From Mycobacterium sp. (GTDB lineage: Bacteria > Actinomycetota > Actinomycetes > Mycobacteriales > Mycobacteriaceae), in assembly GCF_019243155.1 (NCBI RefSeq), contig NZ_JAFAUS010000003.1, positions 1 through 42,123 of the forward strand: DNA of 42,123 nucleotides, in the 5' to 3' direction. Positions within the stretch are counted from its first letter, which is position 1. Each line of letters begins with the position of its first letter. A program made the translations under genes and the position numbers. The notes under the pieces are model-generated. The model was not told the DNA's origin and did not search any database. It worked only from the letters and a program-made list of their open reading frames with translations. Positions 27,379-37,108 of this stretch are shown piece after piece.

Positions 27379-29016
27379 ATGGACGTCGTATTGGGGGTTG
27401 CCGTCACCGGCCCCGTCGCCCGCTTGGCGCTTCTCGATCCGGGCGGGCGGGGCGCCGGCGTGATCGACCAATCCGTCGTCGACCTCGAAGACAATCCGGT
27501 GGGCAAACTCACCGAGACCGTGGTCGGGACGAACCGGCTGTTGGCCGACGAGAACCATCGACTGGTCGGCACCCGGGTGTGCTGGCCCGACGATTCCCGG
27601 GCGGCACAGCTGCAGCAGTCGCTGCAACAGTCCGGTGTCTCGAACGTCGCGGTGCTCTCCGAGTCGCAGGCGGTCGCCGCCCTGATGCGTGCCGCCGGGC
27701 GGCCCGGCGCCGCGCTGGTGATGGATGACGCGACGTCGACGCTGTCGTTGATCGGTCCGGCTGCCGGTGATCCGGAAGCGCCGCCCACGATGCTGGCCCA
27801 GGCGCCGCTCGCGGGCAGCTCGGGCGCTGATGCGACCGCCGCGCTCGACACGATGCTGGCGAACCTCACCGCCCGGCCGGACGCGCCGGGCGATGTCTAT
27901 CTGGTGGGCGCGTCGCCCGCCCTCAATCAGGTCGCCGACCGTTTTCGGGATGCGTCCACCATGCGGGTGGAGGTCGCCGACGATCCGACCTTCGCGGTCG
28001 CTCGTGGCGCGGCGATCGCCGCGGCGCCGGGTGCGCTCGGGGACGCGACGGCGATGGCGCCCGCGATCGGGCTCACCGGCGACGCGACGGCGATGGCGCC
28101 GGCGGTCGGGCTGACCGGCGATGAGACGACGGTGGTGCCGACGTCGGAGTTCGCGGGCCCGGACGCCGAGGAAAACCAGCTGGCGTACTCGATGGCGGAC
28201 GAGCCCGAGCTCGATGAGTACGGCCCGGAATTCGATGAATACGACGACTACGACGAGGAATTCGACGAGGCCGAGCCGACGAAGCTGTCCCGCCGGTCGC
28301 TGCTGATCGGCAACGCCGTCATCGCCTTTGCGGTCATCGGATTGGCGTCGCTGGCCACCGCGATCGCCGTCGCCGTCCGCCCGACCGCGAGCCAGCAGCC
28401 GGTGGTGGGAGTCCAGAACGGCACCCCGGGAAAGTTCATGCCGATCCTGCCCACGCAGCAGCAGGCGCCGCTGCCGCCGCCCCCGGTCGATCAGCCCAAC
28501 GCCGGGTTCCAGGGCGGCACGGTGCCGGCTCCGAGCGACGGGGGCGCGGTGCCACAACCGGTGCAGCCCCCCGCCGGCGGCGGAGCTCCCGTCGGTCCCG
28601 TTCCCGCCCCGCTGCCGGGCGGTCCGGGCGGTCCGGGCTACGTGCCCGGCGGACCGGGTCCGATTGTGCCCATGCCGATTCCGGTTCCCATTCCGTTCCC
28701 CGGGTGGCACCCGAACTATCCGCCGTACAACCCGCCTTATAACCCGCCTTACACCCCGCCGACGACGACGTACTCGCCGCCGACGACGACGCACGAACCG
28801 CCGACGACGACGCACGAACCGCCGACGACGACGTACTCGCCGCCGACCACGCAGGAGGCGCCGACGACGCCGCACGAACCACCGACGACGCACGAGGCGC
28901 CGACCAACACCTACACGCCGCCGACGCACACCCAGCAGACCGTGCCGCCAACGCATTCACAGCAGCCGGTGTTCCCCCAGGAACCCCATGGCGGCGGGGG
29001 TCATCACGGATTCTGA
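27379..29016 (+). CDS. Proline/threonine-rich exported or membrane protein (Rv0538-like)
   Basis: ATG; N-terminal domain 'MDVVLGVAVTGPVARLALLDPGG', one TM segment ('LLIGNAVIAFAVIGLASLATAIAVAV'), then Pro-rich and PPTTT repeats. Confidence 0.85.
   Translation: MDVVLGVAVTGPVARLALLDPGGRGAGVIDQSVVDLEDNPVGKLTETVVGTNRLLADENHRLVGTRVCWPDDSRAAQLQQSLQQSGVSNVAVLSESQAVAALMRAAGRPGAALVMDDATSTLSLIGPAAGDPEAPPTMLAQAPLAGSSGADATAALDTMLANLTARPDAPGDVYLVGASPALNQVADRFRDASTMRVEVADDPTFAVARGAAIAAAPGALGDATAMAPAIGLTGDATAMAPAVGLTGDETTVVPTSEFAGPDAEENQLAYSMADEPELDEYGPEFDEYDDYDEEFDEAEPTKLSRRSLLIGNAVIAFAVIGLASLATAIAVAVRPTASQQPVVGVQNGTPGKFMPILPTQQQAPLPPPPVDQPNAGFQGGTVPAPSDGGAVPQPVQPPAGGGAPVGPVPAPLPGGPGGPGYVPGGPGPIVPMPIPVPIPFPGWHPNYPPYNPPYNPPYTPPTTTYSPPTTTHEPPTTTHEPPTTTYSPPTTQEAPTTPHEPPTTHEAPTNTYTPPTHTQQTVPPTHSQQPVFPQEPHGGGGHHGF
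28042..28119 (+). repeat. Two tandem 39-bp in-frame repeats (DATAMAPA[I/V]GLTG)
   Basis: Units 28042-28080 and 28081-28119 nearly identical; a degenerate third begins at 28120 (DETTVVPT). Confidence 0.85.
28756..28857 (+). repeat. 21-bp coding tandem repeat (PPTTT[YS/HE])
   Basis: Units at 28756, 28777, 28798, 28819 encode PPTTTYS, PPTTTHE, PPTTTHE, PPTTTYS; degenerate copies follow. Confidence 0.9.
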
Positions 29017-29674
29017 GGCGCGGGCCGACCCGGTCACGGTCGTGCTGCCGTGCCTGAACGAAGAGGAGTCGCTGCCGGCGGTGCTGGCGGCCGTTCCCGT
29101 CGGCTACCGGGCGCTGGTGGTCGACAACAACAGCACCGATGACACCGCCGGGGTCGCGCGCCGGCTCGGCGCCCAGGTCGTCGTCGAACGGCGGGCTGGC
29201 TACGGCGCCGCGGTGCACGCGGGAGTGGTGGCCGCGACGACGCCGATAGTGGCGGTCATCGATGCCGACGGCTCGATGGACGCGGGCGACCTGCCGCGCC
29301 TGGTCGCCGTTTTGAACGAGGGCGCCGATCTGGTGACCGGCCGGCGCCGGCCGGTTCACGGGCTGCGCTGGCCGTGGGTCGCCCGGGTGGGCACCGTGGT
29401 CATGAGCTGGCGGCTGCGGACCCGACACCGGCTGCCGGTGCACGACATCGCCCCGATGCGGGTGGCCCGGCGCGAGGCGCTGTTGGGTCTGGGTGTCGAG
29501 GACCGACGGTCGGGGTATCCGCTGGAATTGCTGGTGAAAGCCGCGGCCGCCGGCTGGCGCGTCGTCGAGCTCGACGTCAGCTACGGACCCCGGACGGGCG
29601 GCGTGTCCAAGGTCAGCGGTTCTCTGCGGGGCAGCATCACCGCGATCCTGGATTTCTGGAAGGTGATCTCATGA
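28988..29674 (+). CDS. Glycosyltransferase family 2 (dolichyl/polyprenyl-phosphate sugar synthase-like; Rv0539-like)
   Basis: 'VTVVLPCLNEEESLPAVLAAVP', 'ALVVDNNSTDDTAGVARRLGAQVVVERRAGYGAAVHAG', 'VAVIDADGSMD'. Overlaps preceding CDS by 29 nt. Confidence 0.92.
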   Translation: MAAGVITDSEARADPVTVVLPCLNEEESLPAVLAAVPVGYRALVVDNNSTDDTAGVARRLGAQVVVERRAGYGAAVHAGVVAATTPIVAVIDADGSMDAGDLPRLVAVLNEGADLVTGRRRPVHGLRWPWVARVGTVVMSWRLRTRHRLPVHDIAPMRVARREALLGLGVEDRRSGYPLELLVKAAAAGWRVVELDVSYGPRTGGVSKVSGSLRGSITAILDFWKVIS

Positions 29675-30333
29675 GCGTCCTGCCGGTGACGGTGCTGGTG
29701 GTCGCCAAAGCGCCCGAGCCGGGCCGGGCCAAGACGCGGCTCGCGGCGACGGTCGGCGACCGGGTGGCCGCCGAAATCGCCGCCGCCGCACTGCTTGACA
29801 CGCTGGATGCGGTGGCCGCGGCGCCGGTCGCGGCGCGCGTCGTGGCGCTCACCGGGGACCTGGACAACGCGGCGAACGCCGCCGAGATTCGCCAACGGCT
29901 CGAGGCGTTCACGGTGATCGCGCAGCGCGGCGACGACTTCGCCGACCGACTTGCCAACGCGCACTTCGATTCTGCCGACGGGTATCCCGTGCTGCAGATA
30001 GGGATGGACACCCCTCAGGTGACCGCGGACCTGCTGGCCGATTGTGCGCGGCGGTTGCTCGAGGCGCCGGCGGTGCTCGGCTTGGCGCATGACGGCGGCT
30101 GGTGGGTGCTCGGCGTGACGGCGCCCGCGATGGCCGAATGCCTGCGTGCTGTGCCGATGTCGTCCCCCGAGACGGGAGAGCTCACGCTGAAGGCGTTGCG
30201 CGACAAGGGTATCGAGGTGTCCCCGGTGCAGGTGCTGGCCGACGTCGACACGGTCGACGACGTCGCCGCGCTGCGCGACGCGTGCGCACCCGGCACTCGT
30301 TTCGCGCGCGTCACCCGGGCGGCCGGGCTCTGA
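29671..30333 (+). CDS. DUF2064 / TIGR04282-type glycosyltransferase-like protein (Rv0540-like)
   Basis: ATGA overlap; 'VTVLVVAKAPEPGRAKTRLAATVGDRVAAEIAAAAL', 'LQIGMDTPQVTADLLADC'. Confidence 0.88.
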   Translation: MSVLPVTVLVVAKAPEPGRAKTRLAATVGDRVAAEIAAAALLDTLDAVAAAPVAARVVALTGDLDNAANAAEIRQRLEAFTVIAQRGDDFADRLANAHFDSADGYPVLQIGMDTPQVTADLLADCARRLLEAPAVLGLAHDGGWWVLGVTAPAMAECLRAVPMSSPETGELTLKALRDKGIEVSPVQVLADVDTVDDVAALRDACAPGTRFARVTRAAGL

Positions 30334-30336
30334 GCG

Positions 30337-31689
30337 CTACCAGTTTGTGAAGATGATGCTGTTCAGCAGCAGCGCCCCGGCGACGTTGAGCGCCAGCCAC
30401 AACCGGTGTGACCGCACCGGCGTCAGGGCGGGCGCCGCGGCGAGCCACACGGTGAACGGCAGCCAGATCCGTTCCACCTCCGCCTTGCTCAGCATGCTCA
30501 GGTCCGCGAAGGCGATGGCGGCCAGCATCGCCAGCAGCAGCAGGTGGAAACCGGATCGGCGGCGGACGGCGGCCCTGTCGAACACCCGGCTGATTCCGGC
30601 GACGCCACCCAAACCGATGGCGCACACCGCGCACGCCAGGTTGGCCCACGACCAGTACTGGAACGGCCGGTCCTTCGCAACGCCCTGCCAATAACGTTGC
30701 TGCACAAGGGCATAGCCGTCAAACCAGTAAAATCCCGCCACGGCGAAGGTCACCGCCACGGCCACCGCGGCCAGGGTGGCCGCGCCGAGTGTGCGCCAGA
30801 CCGCGCGCCAGTCTCGCGCTGACACCAGCACCGCGGCCGCCGGAAATCCCATCAACATCAGGCCGTAGCTGAGGAACACGCCCCAGCCGAGCAGCAGGCC
30901 CGCCCCGGCGGCCGTCAGCGCGGGAAACCGGACGTCACGGTGTACGGCCACGGCCAACAATGCGATGCCCCACGCCGCGACACCGGCGAAGTACCCGTCG
31001 GCGGAGACCGCGACCCAGATCGCCGTCGGTGCCACGGCCACGAACGGGGCGGCCCGCCGCGCGGTCTGCTCATCGGCAAGCGCGCGCACTGCGATCACCA
31101 CCGCGGCCGCCGCGCTCGAGCCCGCCAGCAGACACAGCAACCCGGCCCAGGCGCCGCCGTGCAGCCCGATCCGGTCCAGCCACACGAACGTCAGTAGCGC
31201 GCCGGGCGGATGCCCGGAGACGTGTGTGGTCCACGAGTTCGGTTGGTAGTCGAGAATGCGACTGGAAAACGTGCGCAGCGTGGCCGGGATGTCGGTGACG
31301 CTTCCCACTTGCGATAGGTATTCGTCTTTGGTGGTGAGCCGGCCGGCGAAGCCGCGCTGCCAGCCGTCGATCATCGCCAGCGCAAAGGCCCATCCGCAGG
31401 CGGTCAACCAGGTGCCCACCGTCAACGCGCGCCACGAAAGGCGTTGTGCCACTTTCGGTCCCCAAGCCACGGCGGCCACCGCGATGACGATCGCCGCCGC
31501 GGTTCCCCAGCCGGCGTGCCAGTCCCAGTAGCCGAAGATGGGGGCGGCGCCGGCCCGCATCGCGAACCGTTCCAGCCCGATGTCCCGCCGGGGGTTGACG
31601 CCCCAGTTCAGCCGCGGCAGCACGAACGCGGCGGCCACCAGGACAACGCCGGCGGCAACAGCCAGGCTCTCCCGGCGAGCAATCCTCAC
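30337..31689 (-). CDS. Conserved polytopic membrane protein, possible GT-C-like (Rv0541c-like)
   Basis: GTG at 31689 (VRIARRESLAVAAGVVLVAAAFVLPRLNWGVNPRRDIGLERF...), 450 aa; ORF-track upstream extension is out-of-frame menE sequence. Confidence 0.82.
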   Translation of the reverse strand: MRIARRESLAVAAGVVLVAAAFVLPRLNWGVNPRRDIGLERFAMRAGAAPIFGYWDWHAGWGTAAAIVIAVAAVAWGPKVAQRLSWRALTVGTWLTACGWAFALAMIDGWQRGFAGRLTTKDEYLSQVGSVTDIPATLRTFSSRILDYQPNSWTTHVSGHPPGALLTFVWLDRIGLHGGAWAGLLCLLAGSSAAAAVVIAVRALADEQTARRAAPFVAVAPTAIWVAVSADGYFAGVAAWGIALLAVAVHRDVRFPALTAAGAGLLLGWGVFLSYGLMLMGFPAAAVLVSARDWRAVWRTLGAATLAAVAVAVTFAVAGFYWFDGYALVQQRYWQGVAKDRPFQYWSWANLACAVCAIGLGGVAGISRVFDRAAVRRRSGFHLLLLAMLAAIAFADLSMLSKAEVERIWLPFTVWLAAAPALTPVRSHRLWLALNVAGALLLNSIIFTNW

Positions 31690-31700
31690 GAGGGAACAGC

Positions 31701-32801
31701 CTATTGATCGCCCGCGAACCGGCGCACCAACGCCATCCGGTCGACCTTGCCGATGCCGCGGCGCGGCAACGCGTCGACGATGTGCAGTTCCCGCGGTGCG
31801 GCCAGCACGTCCAGGGTGCGCGCGACGTGGCCGCGCAGCTCGGCCAGCGTCGGCGGTGGGGAACCAACGCTCACCACGACCGCGGCCACCACGCGCTGGC
31901 CCAACCGGTCGTCGGCAAGTCCGAAGACCGCACACTCGCCGACGGCGGGATGAGCGCACAGCGCGGATTCCACCGGCTGCGGCAGTACGGTCAACCCGCC
32001 GGTGCTGATCGCGTCGTCGGCGCGGCCCAGCACGGTCAGCACGCCCGAATCGTCCACGGTGCCCAGATCGTTGGTGCGAAACCAGCCCGGTTCGGCGAAC
32101 GGATCGGGGTCGACCGGGTTGCGATATCCCTTGGCCAGCGTCGGGCCACCGATCTCGATGCGACCGCCGTCGGCTATCCGCAGCTGCACGCCGGCCAGCG
32201 GAACGCCGTCGTAGACGCAGCCTCCCGCGGTCTCGCTCATCCCGTAGGTGCGTACCACCGTGACACCCGCCGCGGCTGCGGCGCCGAGGACGGGCCCCGG
32301 CGCCGGCCCGCCGCCGAGCAGGACGGCATCCAATTCGGTCAGTGCGGCCGCGGCGGCCGGGTCGAGGAGGGCCTTCGCCAGCTGCGTTGCCACCAGCGAT
32401 GCGTATCGCCGCCCCGGCCCCAATTGCCTTATCGCGCCGGGCAATTCGGCAACCTCGAAGCCGCCGGAGACGTCCAGTTCGACGGGTGTCGAGCCGGCGA
32501 TCACGCTGCGCACCAGTACCTGCACGCCGGCAATGTGGTGCGGTGGCAATGCCAGCAGCCAACTGCCCGGCCCGCCGAGGCGGTCATGGGTGGCCGTAGC
32601 GCTGGCGGTCAGGGCGGCGGCGCTCAGCAGAGCGCCCTTGGGTGTGCCGGTCGTTCCCGACGTCACCGCCACCAGCGCCACGTCGTCGTCGATCGCTTCT
32701 CCGACGCGCAAACCGTCCGATGCGTGATCCTCGTCCGGACCGAGCGCGATCAGGGCGGTGTCACGGCCGTCCAGCACCCGCTCGAGGGCAGGCAACAGCA
32801 C
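31701..32801 (-). CDS. menE: o-Succinylbenzoate-CoA ligase
   Basis: 'VALVAVTSGTTGTPKGALLSAAALTASATATHDRLGG' AMP-binding motif; short MenE architecture ending 'GIGKVDRMALVRRF'. Confidence 0.93.
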   Translation of the reverse strand: MLLPALERVLDGRDTALIALGPDEDHASDGLRVGEAIDDDVALVAVTSGTTGTPKGALLSAAALTASATATHDRLGGPGSWLLALPPHHIAGVQVLVRSVIAGSTPVELDVSGGFEVAELPGAIRQLGPGRRYASLVATQLAKALLDPAAAAALTELDAVLLGGGPAPGPVLGAAAAAGVTVVRTYGMSETAGGCVYDGVPLAGVQLRIADGGRIEIGGPTLAKGYRNPVDPDPFAEPGWFRTNDLGTVDDSGVLTVLGRADDAISTGGLTVLPQPVESALCAHPAVGECAVFGLADDRLGQRVVAAVVVSVGSPPPTLAELRGHVARTLDVLAAPRELHIVDALPRRGIGKVDRMALVRRFAGDQ

Positions 32802-32826
32802 CGATAGGGCGCCGCCGGACGGAACG

Positions 32827-32861
32827 CGGAGAGCACGCAGAACTGCTATGCGTGCTCTCCG
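32827..32861. terminator. Perfect 13-bp inverted repeat, 9-nt loop (hairpin in menE upstream region)
   Basis: CGGAGAGCACGCA (32827-32839) gaactgcta TGCGTGCTCTCCG (32849-32861). Contains the stop codon of the 32846..33148 gene; no T-tract. Confidence 0.6.
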
Positions 32862-33148
32862 GCGTCAGGGGCGTCATCGAGCGGCCAACCGTGTGCGGCC
32901 AATCGCGTCCGCACCCGGTCGATGTCGTCCGGCGACGGTAGCTCATCGGTGAGCCGGGTGATCAGCACACCGATGTCGACGTCGTCGAACTCGCCGCGCT
33001 GGGCCAACTCGTGGGCTACCGTCTTGACTTCGTCGTTGGACAACCGACGGGTCAACAGGGCAAGCACCGCGAATGTGTCCGTCGGTGGGATGCCCTCCGG
33101 GTATCCCGCGCGCAGCCACGAAACGATCGAACCGAGAAATCCGTTCAC
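32846..33148 (-). CDS. DUF3349 family protein (Rv0543c-like)
   Basis: 100 aa; 'VSWLRAGYPEGIPPTDTFAVLALLTRRLSNDEVKTVAHEL..TRLTDELPSPDDIDRVRTRLAAHGWPL'. Confidence 0.88.
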   Translation of the reverse strand: MNGFLGSIVSWLRAGYPEGIPPTDTFAVLALLTRRLSNDEVKTVAHELAQRGEFDDVDIGVLITRLTDELPSPDDIDRVRTRLAAHGWPLDDAPDAGEHA

Positions 33149-33196
33149 TTTGCTATCACTCCGCGAGGGGGTTAGGCGTGGGTGGACGATTCAATG

Positions 33197-33508
33197 CTAG
33201 TGCGCTGGACTACCCGGCTTCGCTCCCAAGAACGGAGAGCCGAGATGCGCCGCGATGAAGTCGCGGGCGATGTACAGCAACGCGAACGCGATCACGATGA
33301 CGACCAGGGCGTAGATCGCGTAGGCCACCCCCAAGAGTGCCGGGTTCTTGGGGGAGTCGGTCCCACCGGCGCCGGCGTGCCCGGCGCCCACGGCCTGCAT
33401 GCGGATCCCGACTGCGAACAGCCCGGGCAGTGCAGCGCCGGCCAGCATCGAGAACAGCAGGATCTTCAGTGAGGCTTGGTAGTTGAACCATTCGCTGAAG
33501 TGATTCAT
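33197..33508 (-). CDS. Small conserved membrane protein (Rv0544c-like)
   Basis: MNHFSEWFNYQASLKILLFSMLAGAALPGLFAVG...; 103 aa, TM-rich; ATGA overlap with pitA stop. Confidence 0.82.
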   Translation of the reverse strand: MNHFSEWFNYQASLKILLFSMLAGAALPGLFAVGIRMQAVGAGHAGAGGTDSPKNPALLGVAYAIYALVVIVIAFALLYIARDFIAAHLGSPFLGAKPGSPAH

Positions 33509-34731
33509 GACTGGCTCCCCGCAGCTACAGCGTCGCCATCCGAACCTGAGCGGGTGCCCGCCGGGGGACCGGATGTGGTGTGGTGGTCGTCGCCTTCGAG
33601 CCCGGCGGTAAGACCGCCTTCCCAATCGGCGTTGACGTTGTTGTGGTCGACCTTGACCTTGCGCGACCGGATGTAGATGGTCGCGGCAACGGCAACCAGC
33701 ATCGAGAAGCCGATGATGGCACCCGGGTATCCACCGATCAGGTGCACGATCCAGTAGGTGACGGCGCCCACCAAGCCGGCCAGCGGAAGCGTGACCAGCC
33801 AGGCGACGACCATCCGGCCGGCCACACCCCAGCGGACCTCGCCGCCGGGCTTGCCCAGGCCACTGCCCATCACCGAACCGGTGCAGACCTGCGTCGTGGA
33901 AAGCGCATAGCCGAAGTGGGCAGACAGCAAGATGATTGCGGCCGAAGACGACTCGGCGGCCATGCCCTGCGGCGACTTGATCTCGACCAGGCCCTTACCC
34001 AGGGTGCGGATGATCCGCCAGCCGCCGAGGTAGGTACCCGTCGCCATCGCCAGGGCGCAGGCCACGATCACCCACAGCGGCGGCGCCGACGATGACTTGG
34101 GGATCGCGCCGTAGGACATGAGCGCCAGGAAGATGATGCCCATGGTCTTCTGCGCGTCGTTCGTGCCGTGTGCCAGCGAGACCAGCGAGGCCGAGCCGAT
34201 CTGGCCGCGCCGGAAGCCCGCTTCGGTGCGGGATTCCTGAAGGCCGCGGGTGATCCGGTAGACCAGCCAGGTGGCTACCGCGCCGACCAGGATGGCCAGG
34301 AATGCGGACACGACGGCCGGGATGATCGCCTTGGAGGTGATGCCCTTCCAGATCACCCCGTGGGCGCCTACGGCCGCGATCGTGGCACCGACGATGCCAC
34401 CGATCAGAGCGTGCGACGAACTCGAGGGGATACCGAGGAGCCAGGTCAGCAAGTTCCAGACGACACCTCCGACCAAGCCGGCGAATACCAGCTCGAGCGT
34501 CACCACGTGCCCGTCGATCAGACCCTTCGCGATGGTTGCTGCGACGGCAGTGGAAAGGAACGCGCCGATCAGGTTGAGGACGGCGGAGAGTGCGACGGCC
34601 ACTTTCGGCGCCAGAGCACCGCTGGCGATTGAGGTCGCCATCGCGTTACCGGTGTCATGGAAGCCGTTGGTGAAATCGAATGCCAATGCCGTGATTACGA
34701 CAATGATTAAGAGGAACAACTGGATGTTCAC
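33505..34731 (-). CDS. pitA: Low-affinity inorganic phosphate transporter PitA
   Basis: 'ALAFDFTNGFHDTGNAMATSIASGALAPKVAVALSAVLNLIGAFLS', 'HGTNDAQKTMGII' PHO4 family motifs. Confidence 0.95.
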   Translation of the reverse strand: MNIQLFLLIIVVITALAFDFTNGFHDTGNAMATSIASGALAPKVAVALSAVLNLIGAFLSTAVAATIAKGLIDGHVVTLELVFAGLVGGVVWNLLTWLLGIPSSSSHALIGGIVGATIAAVGAHGVIWKGITSKAIIPAVVSAFLAILVGAVATWLVYRITRGLQESRTEAGFRRGQIGSASLVSLAHGTNDAQKTMGIIFLALMSYGAIPKSSSAPPLWVIVACALAMATGTYLGGWRIIRTLGKGLVEIKSPQGMAAESSSAAIILLSAHFGYALSTTQVCTGSVMGSGLGKPGGEVRWGVAGRMVVAWLVTLPLAGLVGAVTYWIVHLIGGYPGAIIGFSMLVAVAATIYIRSRKVKVDHNNVNADWEGGLTAGLEGDDHHTTSGPPAGTRSGSDGDAVAAGSQS

Positions 34732-34805
34732 AGCGCCCGATTCTGGTGGTAGGGGGATTACATTGTCGAATGCTGGGGAAGGGGAAATGCAGGTGTATTT
34801 TGAAC

Positions 34806-34845
34806 CGTCGCCAGATGTTACCTTTCAGTTAACCGGAATTTCCCT
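34806..34845. promoter_or_regulatory. Candidate OmpR/PhoB-family (RegX3-like) direct-repeat box upstream of pitA
   Basis: GTTACCT (34817-34823) ttca GTTAACC (34828-34834), 11-bp period; weaker flanking units CGTCGCC (34806) and TTTCCCT (34839). Confidence 0.3.
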
Positions 34846-35236
34846 GGCGTTCACTTCTGGTGTCTTTGCGGAGAGGGTGTTCCGGCGGAATTTCGAGGAA
34901 TATCAACGTAATTCCGTCCGGGTCGGTCACGTGCATTTCGTACAGACCCCACGGTTCGCGACGGGCTTCGCGGGCGATCGGAACCCCGCGGCCGCGTAGC
35001 TCGGCCTGGGTTGCCTCGATGTCGCGGACCTGCAGCCACAACGCGCCGGGAAAGGGACCCCGGGAGTGGTCCGGGGACCCGAACCCGGCCAACTCCAGCA
35101 AAGACTGACCGGCGAAGAAAACGGTGCCTGCGCCGTAGTCGCGGGCTATCGCCAATCCGATCTCGTCCCGGTAAAAGGTCAACGATCTCTGATAGTCCGC
35201 CGGCCGCAGAAGCATTCGGCTGGACAGGATTTCCAT
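34829..35236 (-). CDS. Glyoxalase/bleomycin resistance (VOC) family protein (Rv0546c-like)
   Basis: 'MEILSSRMLLRPADYQRSLTFYRDEIGLAIARDYG..TVFFAGQSLLELAG' VOC pattern. Confidence 0.9.
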   Translation of the reverse strand: MEILSSRMLLRPADYQRSLTFYRDEIGLAIARDYGAGTVFFAGQSLLELAGFGSPDHSRGPFPGALWLQVRDIEATQAELRGRGVPIAREARREPWGLYEMHVTDPDGITLIFLEIPPEHPLRKDTRSERQGNSG

Positions 35237-35264
35237 GGCGTCGTGTCTACCACGCCCGCGCGGC

Positions 35265-36161
35265 TCAGTTATCGCCTTTGCGGTTCGGCTGGATGTTCTG
35301 CCGCTGCATGACGGCGTTGACGAAGCGCGGGCCCACGATGTCCAGCGCGCGGCCGGCGATCGCGATGCGCGGTGCGATGCGCACCGGCCGGGTGCGCGCC
35401 GCGGTGAGCATCCACTCGGCGGCCTCTTCGGAGGTCAGCGCCGCCACCCCTTGGTACGCCTTCGTCGGCGCGATCATCGGGGTCGACACCAGCGGGTAGT
35501 ACAACGTCGTCGAATGCACACCCTTGCTGCCCCATTCGGTTTCGATGACCCGGCTCACCGTCGACAGCGCGGCCTTCGAGGCGTTGTACACCGAGAACAG
35601 CGGCGAAGCCTCCGACATCACGCCCCACGTGGAGACGTTGATGACGTGACCGTCGCCGCGCTCGAGCATCCCGGGCGCCAGCCCGCGGACCAGCCGCAGC
35701 GGCGCGTAGTAGTTCAGCACCATGGTCCGCTCGACGTCGTGCCAGCGCTCCAGCGATTCGGCCAGCGGGCGGCGGATGGACCGGCCGGCGTTGTTGATCA
35801 GGATGTCGACCCCGCCGATGCGGTTCTCGACATCGGCGACCAGCGCGTCACACGCGTCCATGTCCGAGACGTCGCAGGGGATCGATATCGCCGAGCCGCC
35901 CGTGGCAGTGATCCGGTCGACCAGTGCGTCCAGCAAATCTTTTCGGCGGGCGACGGCCACCACCGTGGCGCCGTTGCGGGCCAGCAGCTCCGCCCCGGCC
36001 TCGCCGATACCCGATGATGCTCCGGTGAGCAGGACCCGCTTCCCGGCCAGGTCCACCGGCTTCATCGCGGGTCGGTTCACCAGGACTTGTGGCGACATGG
36101 GGGGTCGCATGATCGCCAGGGAGATCTGGTCGGCGAACCGGCGCAGCGGGCTCTTGCTCAC
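35265..36161 (-). CDS. Short-chain dehydrogenase/reductase (Rv0547c-like)
   Basis: 'KRVLLTGASSGIGEAGAELLARNGATVVAVARR', 'ILINNAGRSIRR', 'SVYNASKAAL' YxxxK. Confidence 0.95.
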   Translation of the reverse strand: MSKSPLRRFADQISLAIMRPPMSPQVLVNRPAMKPVDLAGKRVLLTGASSGIGEAGAELLARNGATVVAVARRKDLLDALVDRITATGGSAISIPCDVSDMDACDALVADVENRIGGVDILINNAGRSIRRPLAESLERWHDVERTMVLNYYAPLRLVRGLAPGMLERGDGHVINVSTWGVMSEASPLFSVYNASKAALSTVSRVIETEWGSKGVHSTTLYYPLVSTPMIAPTKAYQGVAALTSEEAAEWMLTAARTRPVRIAPRIAIAGRALDIVGPRFVNAVMQRQNIQPNRKGDN

Positions 36162-36205
36162 GGGCCAGAAGTCTAGGCGGGCGCCTTTTTCGCCCCGAGT
36201 GCCGC

Positions 36206-37104
<899 letters not shown>

Positions 37105-37108
<4 letters not shown>

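Noticed and set aside
28756-28940. Possible CRISPR-like array from regularly spaced repeats
   Set aside because: Contiguous 21-bp coding repeats with no spacers, in frame inside a Pro/Thr-rich protein.
28328-28987. Upstream extension of the glycosyltransferase ORF overlapping the Pro/Thr-rich gene
   Set aside because: Translation is Arg-rich frame-shifted reading of the PPTTT repeat; recognisable GT2 sequence begins at ATG 28988.
30337-32562. 741-aa fusion of the membrane protein with an upstream Arg-rich region
   Set aside because: The upstream part is an out-of-frame reading of menE; GTG 31689 gives the sensible membrane protein.
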